NCBI GenBank assembly: GCA_945866245.1
Contig: CAMBGW010000027.1
Span: forward strand, 1 to 10,332
DNA length: 10,332 bases
Source of the DNA: Verrucomicrobia subdivision 6 bacterium
Lineage (GTDB): Bacteria; Verrucomicrobiota; Verrucomicrobiia; Methylacidiphilales; Verrucolacustridaceae
Reading direction: 5' to 3'
In this document: in pieces, positions 5,761 to 10,332 of the stretch
Position numbering within the stretch: the stretch's first letter is position 1
Layout of the letters: every line of letters starts with the position of its first letter
Notes under the pieces: generated by a model
What the model was told of the DNA's origin: nothing
What the model saw: the letters and a program-made list of their open reading frames with translations, nothing else
Database searches by the model: none
Program-made: the position numbers and the translations under genes

Positions 5761-7178
5761 TTCGCTTTTCCTTGGAAGACTGGCATTTCAGCACTTTCCG
5801 CTGGTTTCTCCATACGTTTTTTTAGCCGCATCGAATCGTGATAGGTCACCAGTAGGAAGAATCCAGCGAGCAAAACCACAAAACAGGTTTGAATGCGCAC
5901 AATCGTCTTGGCCTCCATTTGGCGACGACGAATCGCCTCGACCAGAGAAAAGACAATGTGCCCCCCATCTAAAACAGGAATCGGTAGTAAATTGAGCACG
6001 GCTAGGTTCACATTCAGGATAACACTAAAATACAGCACCAGACGCGGATCAGTCCTCAAGAGCGAAACCAACCTTTCAAAGATTCCCAGCGGCCCACTCA
6101 AATGCTGTAAACCCACACTCGAGGCAGGAGTCACCAAAGCACGGAGTGTTCTCCAAACTAGACCCGCCGCTGATCCCACCTGCTCTTGCGGCGTAGGATG
6201 CGTAATTTGCACCTCGGCCATCTTCCAAATCACCCCAATCATCTTGTCCTTCCGATTGGTTGCTTTTTCAGGCCGAATTTTCAATTCAACCTCCTCGCCA
6301 GACGGACGGCGGATTCCCAATACTAAAGTGTCCTGACCTGCCTCTACCGCCGCCTTCACCGCGGCTGGATTCCAAATCTTTTTCCCATCCAGAGTGATCA
6401 TAGCGTCCCCTTTGCGGATTCCCCCGCGCTCTGCCGGACCCCCAGGAATCACCTGATCCACCCACGCCACCTGCGCTGGGTACATTTCAAACCCCAACCT
6501 TCTCAAACCCTCCATTTCCGCATCCCTTTCCGGCAAGACTCGCGCGGTGACGATCTCTTTTCCATCTCGGTCGAGCTCGAGAAGTATTTCCCGATCCGTT
6601 CCCAGAAGAATACTCTCCACCACCGCTCCCGGTCTTCCCGCCCAACGCTCTGGCCGATTCTGGTCGATCGCTAAAATCACATCCCCAGGAAGAATTCCTG
6701 CCTCGGCTGCAGGGGTTCCCGGCTCCACCCAGCCAATGGTGGTCGTTCGATAGGTCATGTTCGTCGGGACTCCGAAAATCCATACGGCTACCGCACAGAC
6801 AACCCCCAATCCAAGACTGGCCACCGGCCCGGCCAACGCTGTGAAGATTTTGGCACCAGGCGAAGCTGGAGGTAGCTCACGAAAATCCCCAGAAGATTTA
6901 CCCTCTAACTCCTCTGCCGGGCTCATCTGCGGTAACTGCACAAACCCACCAAGGGGAAGTAGATTCACCTGCCATTCGACCCCATCGACCACTTTCCCAT
7001 AAATCTTTGGCCCAAATCCGATGGCAAAGCGCTCCACCACCAGACCTGCCTTCCGTGCCGCCCAAAAATGGCCGAACTCGTGCGCCGCAACCGTCAACCC
7101 AAAGAGAAACAGGGCCAAGACAATCGTGCCTGCCACGGTAACGATCTCCTCCCAAGGAAGGCCTCCCAGAAAACTCAT
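5757..7178 (-). CDS. rseP: RIP metalloprotease RseP (site-2 protease, two PDZ domains)
   Basis: This is an intramembrane zinc protease of the S2P family, which in other bacteria cleaves anti-sigma factors and leftover signal peptides in the cytoplasmic membrane. The first membrane helix (about 12-32) runs into the zinc site HEFGH (His33, Glu34, His37). A second membrane segment contains AGPVAS (GxxxS, allowed in the family). Two PDZ domains follow (roughly 150-235 and 240-320; GTPAAEAGILPGDVI and GGPAERGGIRKGDAM are their binding-loop regions). The C-terminal motif NLLPIPVLDGGH (396-407) supplies the third zinc ligand, Asp404, and a last membrane helix is present. I chose the ATG at 7178 (473 residues), which overlaps the dxr stop as ATGA. 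The frame is open to an ATG at 7220, but that adds a basic 14-residue stretch inside dxr. No substrate anti-sigma factor gene is visible here. Confidence 0.95.
   Translation of the reverse strand: MSFLGGLPWEEIVTVAGTIVLALFLFGLTVAAHEFGHFWAARKAGLVVERFAIGFGPKIYGKVVDGVEWQVNLLPLGGFVQLPQMSPAEELEGKSSGDFRELPPASPGAKIFTALAGPVASLGLGVVCAVAVWIFGVPTNMTYRTTTIGWVEPGTPAAEAGILPGDVILAIDQNRPERWAGRPGAVVESILLGTDREILLELDRDGKEIVTARVLPERDAEMEGLRRLGFEMYPAQVAWVDQVIPGGPAERGGIRKGDAMITLDGKKIWNPAAVKAAVEAGQDTLVLGIRRPSGEEVELKIRPEKATNRKDKMIGVIWKMAEVQITHPTPQEQVGSAAGLVWRTLRALVTPASSVGLQHLSGPLGIFERLVSLLRTDPRLVLYFSVILNVNLAVLNLLPIPVLDGGHIVFSLVEAIRRRQMEAKTIVRIQTCFVVLLAGFFLLVTYHDSMRLKKRMEKPAESAEMPVFQGKAK
5769..5773 (-). promoter_or_regulatory. 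ribosome binding site of ispG
   Basis: AAGGA on the minus strand lies 8 nt before the ispG ATG, inside the last codons of rseP. It supports the start at 5760 despite the 4-nt overlap. Confidence 0.6.
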
Positions 7179-8329
7179 TTCCGTTTTTCCAGTCTTACCT
7201 TGGCTTCGCTTCTTGCCCAACGGTCCGCCTCGATAATCGCATCCAAATCAGGCGAAGATAGAGTTGTGTGTTTCTGCATGACCTCTTCCACCATGCCCCA
7301 AATTCGAGGAAAGGGAATCTGTTCAGCTAGAAAAGCCTCTACCGCCACTTCGTTTGCCGCATTGAAAACCCCAGGTAGCGTCCCACCCGCCTCTCCTGCC
7401 TCTCTCGCTAAACGTAGAGCGGGAAATCGTTTCTCGTCTGGCGCCTCAAAAGCCAGACTTCCTAACTTGGCCAAATCCAAAGGAGGCAGCCCACTGGGCA
7501 TTCTTTCCGGAAAAGTCACCGCATACTGAATCGGAAAACACATATCGGTCACACTCAGTTGGGCCAAGACCGACCCATCAATAAACTCCACCATGGAGTG
7601 GACAATGCTTTGCGGATGCACCACCACCTCCACCTGCTTCATCGGCAGACCAAATAACCAGTGAGCCTCAATCATCTCCAACCCTTTATTAAACATGGTC
7701 GCTGAATCGATCGTGATTTTTTTTCCCATCGACCAGGTGGGATGCTTTAACGCTTGAGCTACCGTAACCTTCTCTAACTCTGCCGCACGGCTTTGTCGAA
7801 ATGGGCCTCCCGAGGCGGTTAAAATCACCTTACGAACCTCCTTCTCGTTCGCGCCCTGAAGGCACTGAAAAATCGCATTGTGCTCACTATCCACCGGCAG
7901 AACCTGCCTTTTCCTTTTTTTTGCCTCCGCCATCACTGCCGAACCCGCCAAAACCAAAATTTCTTTACTGGCAACCGCCAAATCTTTTCCACTTCGCAAG
8001 GCCGCCAAGGCAGGTGCTAATCCTGCCGTGCCAACAATCGCCACCAGCACCATGTCCGCATCCGTTTCCTCAACCATTCGCGCCAACCCCTCGGCTCCTG
8101 GAAAAAACTTCGCCCCCGCAGGAAGCTTCGACTTTACCTTCTCCGCTGCCTGGGGATCTGATACCGCCAGTGCCTTTACCCCAAACTCCTTTGCCTGCTC
8201 CAAAAGCCTTTCCGTACTTTTCGCTACCCCCAAACCAACAATTTTCATTTTGTCCGGCAGGACCCGAGCCACTTTACAAGTGCTTTCCCCAATCGATCCA
8301 CTTGATCCTAAGAGAATAACGCGCTTCAT
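7175..8329 (-). CDS. dxr: 1-deoxy-D-xylulose 5-phosphate reductoisomerase (Dxr/IspC)
   Basis: Dxr makes 2-C-methyl-D-erythritol 4-phosphate from DXP using NADPH, the committed step of the MEP pathway in the cytoplasm. The 384-residue length is normal. The N-terminal Rossmann motif LLGSSGSIGEST (6-17) binds NADPH. PVDSEHNAIFQ holds the metal and substrate residues Asp147, Ser148 and Glu149. TASGGPFR (171-178) and HPTWSMGKKITIDSATMFNKGLEMIEAHW (given here as two blocks: HPTWSMGKK at 197-205 and DSATMFNKGLEMIEAHW at 208-224) contain Asn214, Lys215 and Glu218 of the active site. The usual ANKE motif is ASKE here (119-123 region). The gene starts with ATG at 8329, overlapping the cdsA stop as ATGA, with GGGGAG 3 nt upstream. 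It is followed by rseP, again with an ATGA overlap. Confidence 0.97.
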   Translation of the reverse strand: MKRVILLGSSGSIGESTCKVARVLPDKMKIVGLGVAKSTERLLEQAKEFGVKALAVSDPQAAEKVKSKLPAGAKFFPGAEGLARMVEETDADMVLVAIVGTAGLAPALAALRSGKDLAVASKEILVLAGSAVMAEAKKRKRQVLPVDSEHNAIFQCLQGANEKEVRKVILTASGGPFRQSRAAELEKVTVAQALKHPTWSMGKKITIDSATMFNKGLEMIEAHWLFGLPMKQVEVVVHPQSIVHSMVEFIDGSVLAQLSVTDMCFPIQYAVTFPERMPSGLPPLDLAKLGSLAFEAPDEKRFPALRLAREAGEAGGTLPGVFNAANEVAVEAFLAEQIPFPRIWGMVEEVMQKHTTLSSPDLDAIIEADRWARSEAKVRLEKRK

Positions 8330-9174
8330 ACTCTCCCCGTTAAGATGATATACCCGTAAAAAACCGGCAGACTGAAAAGCAGACTATCGACCAGATCGAG
8401 CGCCCCTCCAATTCCGGGCAAGAAGTGTCCCGAATCTTTTACTTTTGCATCCCGCTTCACGACCGACTCCCCTAAATCGCCAATGACACTCGCACCCGCC
8501 AAACCTAAACCCAAAACCCAACCATGGATACCGCTTAACCCACCCAAAACATCGGGAAAGTAATGAATCAAGGATAAGCTCGTCACCAACGCCAGCAGAA
8601 CCCCGCCCGCCAAACCCTCCCACGTTTTTTTCGGACTAATCACTGGGCTCATTTTATGCCGCCCAAATAATTTCCCTGCAATGTAAGCCCCTACATCGGT
8701 AAACTTCGTTACGGCAACCGCATAAGTTAATAAAGCAATTCCTTGACCCGCACTGCCTGTAAAAAGAATCTTGGTGGCATAATTCAAAAGATAGGGAACA
8801 TAAAAGAATCCAAATAACGTCAGGGCCATCGCCTCCGTCGCTCCCTCCACCTTGGGATGAAACACCCGCCTAGTCAAAGCACCCAAAATCACCAAGAGAA
8901 CAAGAACCGCTTCTCCCGAAAAGGCAGAAGGAAATCCGCCCGTGGGAGAAACGACGGAGAAGAATGTCGCTGCATAAAGCAAGCCACCCGCCAAAAGACC
9001 CGTTTTTAAAAAAACGGTTCGCCCTGCACTCCTTTGCGAAAGATAAAATTCCCGCTGGGCCGCAACTCCGACGATTGCAATCAAAAGAAAAACTCCGTGG
9101 GTGTATCGTAAGGTCACCAGGGTTAAAATAATTCCCCAAAGCAAAAGGGAGGAAAAAAGGCGCCATCCCAACAT
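8326..9174 (-). CDS. cdsA: phosphatidate cytidylyltransferase (CdsA)
   Basis: CdsA is an integral membrane enzyme that makes CDP-diacylglycerol from phosphatidate and CTP, the precursor of bacterial phospholipids. The 282-residue protein is strongly hydrophobic with about seven or eight predicted membrane segments. The family signature near the C-terminus is recognisable from Ser237: S-V-V-K-R (237-241), K-D (246-247), PGIGG (253-257), and Asp260 and Asp263. Compared with the consensus, the His of PGHGG is Ile255 and the Arg of the DR.D end is Leu261. VISPKKTWEGLAGG (about 178-191) is also a CdsA landmark. It begins 2 nt after the uppS stop and overlaps dxr by 4 nt. The uppS-cdsA-dxr-rseP order is widespread among bacteria and supports the call. 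Confidence 0.95.
   Translation of the reverse strand: MLGWRLFSSLLLWGIILTLVTLRYTHGVFLLIAIVGVAAQREFYLSQRSAGRTVFLKTGLLAGGLLYAATFFSVVSPTGGFPSAFSGEAVLVLLVILGALTRRVFHPKVEGATEAMALTLFGFFYVPYLLNYATKILFTGSAGQGIALLTYAVAVTKFTDVGAYIAGKLFGRHKMSPVISPKKTWEGLAGGVLLALVTSLSLIHYFPDVLGGLSGIHGWVLGLGLAGASVIGDLGESVVKRDAKVKDSGHFLPGIGGALDLVDSLLFSLPVFYGYIILTGRV
8333..8338 (-). promoter_or_regulatory. ribosome binding site of dxr
   Basis: GGGGAG on the minus strand sits 3 nt before the dxr ATG, within the last codons of cdsA. The spacing is short but the purine run is clear. Confidence 0.5.
9000..9017 (-). repeat. inverted repeat with T7A5 run inside cdsA
   Basis: Arms CCGTTTTT and AAAAACGG (8 bp) are separated by 2 nt. 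On the coding strand the run reads GTT TTT TTA AAA ACG (Val54-Thr58) and contains in-frame heptamers of the type that promote minus-one slippage. It is probably just coding sequence. Confidence 0.7.
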
Positions 9175-9176
9175 GG

Positions 9177-9896
9177 TTAGACCCCTCCAAATCGACGGTC
9201 TCGCCCCGCATAATCCGCTAACGCGTCGGAAAAGTCCTTTTTTCCGAAATCAGGCCAAAGAACAGGAGTCACGTAAATCTCCGCATAGGAAATCTGCCAC
9301 AGCATAAAATTGCTCACTCGCATCTCCCCGCTTGTTCGAATTAAGAAATCAGGATCCGGCATCCCATGGGTATAGAGATAGGATGCGATCGTTTCTTCGC
9401 GAATCTTTTCTGGATCCAACTTTCCTGCCTTCACCTCGCGGCCTAAGGCTTGCATCGCTTCGGTGATCTCGACGCGCGAGCCATAACTCAAGGCAAGGAT
9501 CAGATCGAGTCGAGTATTTGCCTTTGTCTCCTCAATTGCTCGCTCCAACTCTTCCCGAACCGCTTCAGGCAAATCTTGCTGACGCCCGATGGTTCGTAAT
9601 CGAATCCCCTCTTTTCCCATCTCTCTCAGCTCCTCCCGAATCACCCCACGTAGCAATCCCATCAAACCTTGAACCTCTTCACGGGGCCTTTGCCAATTTT
9701 CAACCGAAAAAGCATAAAGAGTTAAGTAACGAACCCCATGATCCATCGCCGCCTGAACCACCTGCTTTACCGATTTCCGACCCGCCTCATGCCCACTGAG
9801 TCGTGGCAAATGATGCTTTTGCGCCCAACGCCCGTTGCCATCCATGATGATAGCTACGTGCTGGGGAATCGCCGAGGCTGGCTTTTCTTTAGCCAT
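9177..9896 (-). CDS. uppS: isoprenyl transferase / undecaprenyl diphosphate synthase (UppS)
   Basis: This cis-prenyltransferase condenses IPP onto farnesyl diphosphate to give undecaprenyl diphosphate, the carrier lipid for peptidoglycan and O-antigen. From the ATG at 9896 it has 239 residues, normal for the family. Visible motifs are HVAIIMDGNGRWA (13-25) with the catalytic Asp19, GHEAGRKS (35-42), TLYAFSVENWQRP (59-71), and the C-terminal LIRTSGEMRVSNF and LWQISYAEIY blocks that bind the diphosphate. The frame is open further upstream to 10046, but that part lies within purA and does not match the family. The ATG at 9896 overlaps the purA end by 8 nt. A GTG at 9914 is an alternative. No Shine-Dalgarno is obvious, so re-initiation after purA is likely. 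IPP from the MEP genes of the same operon is its substrate. Confidence 0.96.
   Translation of the reverse strand: MAKEKPASAIPQHVAIIMDGNGRWAQKHHLPRLSGHEAGRKSVKQVVQAAMDHGVRYLTLYAFSVENWQRPREEVQGLMGLLRGVIREELREMGKEGIRLRTIGRQQDLPEAVREELERAIEETKANTRLDLILALSYGSRVEITEAMQALGREVKAGKLDPEKIREETIASYLYTHGMPDPDFLIRTSGEMRVSNFMLWQISYAEIYVTPVLWPDFGKKDFSDALADYAGRDRRFGGV
9182..9188 (-). promoter_or_regulatory. strong ribosome binding site of cdsA
   Basis: GGAGGGG on the minus strand lies 7 nt before the cdsA ATG. It is formed by the Gly-Gly codons at the C-terminus of uppS and is the strongest Shine-Dalgarno in the operon. Confidence 0.7.
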
Positions 9897-10332
9897 GCCG
9901 AAAAGTTTGCTCACGTCCCGCACCCACAGAAATAATTCCGAGGGGAGCCCCGACCAGTTCTGATATGGCCGAGAGATAAATCCGCGCCTTCCTCGGTAAA
10001 TCTTTCCAATGCCTCGCCTCCGTTGTCGGCTCACACCACCCCTCAAAAACCCGGTAAACCGGACGGCACCGTGCCCAGTCCGAAGCCTCTACCGGAGGCT
10101 CAAGGAGAATTTTCCCTTTCAAGCGATACCCAACGCATACAGGTATTTTTTCTAACCCGTCCAACCCATCCAAATTGGTAATCGCCATCTCCGTAACACC
10201 GTTCAATTGCACGGCGCGACGAACAAGCACTGCATCAAACCATCCACATCGCCGCGCCCGACCCGTGGTCGACCCAAACTCTCGCCCCATTCCATGCAAA
10301 AGATGACCCAGAGATCCATCTTCCGTCACAAA
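9889..10332 (-). CDS. purA: adenylosuccinate synthetase (PurA), C-terminal part, cut by the window edge
   Basis: PurA joins IMP and aspartate using GTP to give adenylosuccinate, the first step from IMP to AMP. Only the last 147 codons are present; the start lies beyond 10332. The substrate loop EFGSTTGRARRCGWFDAV corresponds to the IMP- and aspartate-binding loop of the family. The guanine-contact segment reads TNLDGLDG where most family members have TKLD.LDG. The terminal block IISVGAGREQTF matches the family's conserved GP.R..T end. The stop TAA at 9889 lies inside uppS, giving an 8-nt overlap, so purA appears to be the preceding cistron of the envelope-lipid operon. The promoter is outside the window. 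Confidence 0.95.
   Translation of the reverse strand, partial: FVTEDGSLGHLLHGMGREFGSTTGRARRCGWFDAVLVRRAVQLNGVTEMAITNLDGLDGLEKIPVCVGYRLKGKILLEPPVEASDWARCRPVYRVFEGWCEPTTEARHWKDLPRKARIYLSAISELVGAPLGIISVGAGREQTFRHG

Noticed and set aside
6810..6830. RseP AGPVAS lacking the common Asn of AGPxxN
   Set aside because: The S2P family motif at this position allows Asn, Ser or Gly, so the Ser is not anomalous.
7179..7220. Upstream ATG for rseP at 7220
   Set aside because: It adds a basic 14-residue stretch inside dxr; the ATGA overlap at 7175-7178 matches the two other junctions of the operon.
7801..8348. Long open frames on the + strand opposite dxr
   Set aside because: They are proline- and serine-rich antisense shadows of dxr, which has intact family motifs throughout.
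9897..10046. 50-residue N-terminal extension of uppS
   Set aside because: It lies wholly inside the purA coding region and is arginine-rich in the way out-of-frame translations often are.
1..10332. Mobile elements, CRISPR arrays, tRNA/rRNA genes, toxin-antitoxin or defence genes
   Set aside because: Nothing of the kind was seen; the window is filled almost end to end with recognisable housekeeping genes.

Overview
The window looks like chromosomal housekeeping DNA from a Gram-negative bacterium with lipid A, probably of the PVC group and most likely a Verrucomicrobiota member. This is inferred from three lineage-type traits: an LpxC-FabZ fusion protein, the long three-domain form of IspG, and a futalosine-pathway menaquinone enzyme (MqnD type). 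A purA-uppS-cdsA-dxr-rseP-ispG gene string and a CdsA signature that departs from the usual consensus are also present. The fusion and the long IspG also occur in Bacteroidota, and long IspG in Chlamydiae, so the phylum is an inference, not a proof.

Layout. On the + strand at the left are a small zinc-ribbon protein (about 141-365) and mqnD (413-1249). Facing mqnD tail to tail, 9 nt away, is a two-gene lipid A unit on the - strand: lpxC-fabZ (3357-2041), then lpxA (2032-1259). Divergent from lpxC, across a roughly 90-bp C/G-skewed spacer, is a short recO on the + strand (about 3449-3991). recO meets the end of the large - strand operon with stop codons overlapping in the four bases TTAA. That operon is read from the right edge: purA (partial), uppS, cdsA, dxr, rseP, ispG. 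It is extremely compact. purA/uppS overlap by 8 nt, uppS/cdsA are separated by 2 nt, and the cdsA/dxr, dxr/rseP and rseP/ispG junctions are all 4-nt ATGA overlaps.

How the genes fit together. dxr and ispG are two steps of the MEP isoprenoid pathway. UppS consumes its product to make undecaprenyl diphosphate, the lipid carrier for cell-wall and envelope polysaccharides. CdsA makes CDP-diacylglycerol for phospholipids. RseP is a site-2 membrane protease of envelope regulation. LpxC, FabZ and LpxA sit at the branch where (R)-3-hydroxyacyl-ACP goes either to lipid A or to fatty acids. The window is therefore an envelope-lipid neighbourhood with purA, recO and mqnD as housekeeping companions.

I see no mobile element, CRISPR array, tRNA, rRNA or defence system. 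No gap between genes exceeds 300 bases. No wholly new system is evident. The observations most worth checking are a strong internal ribosome-binding site that could yield free FabZ from the lpxC-fabZ gene, the uncharacterised zinc-ribbon protein next to mqnD, a C10 tract before mqnD, and the altered CdsA signature.
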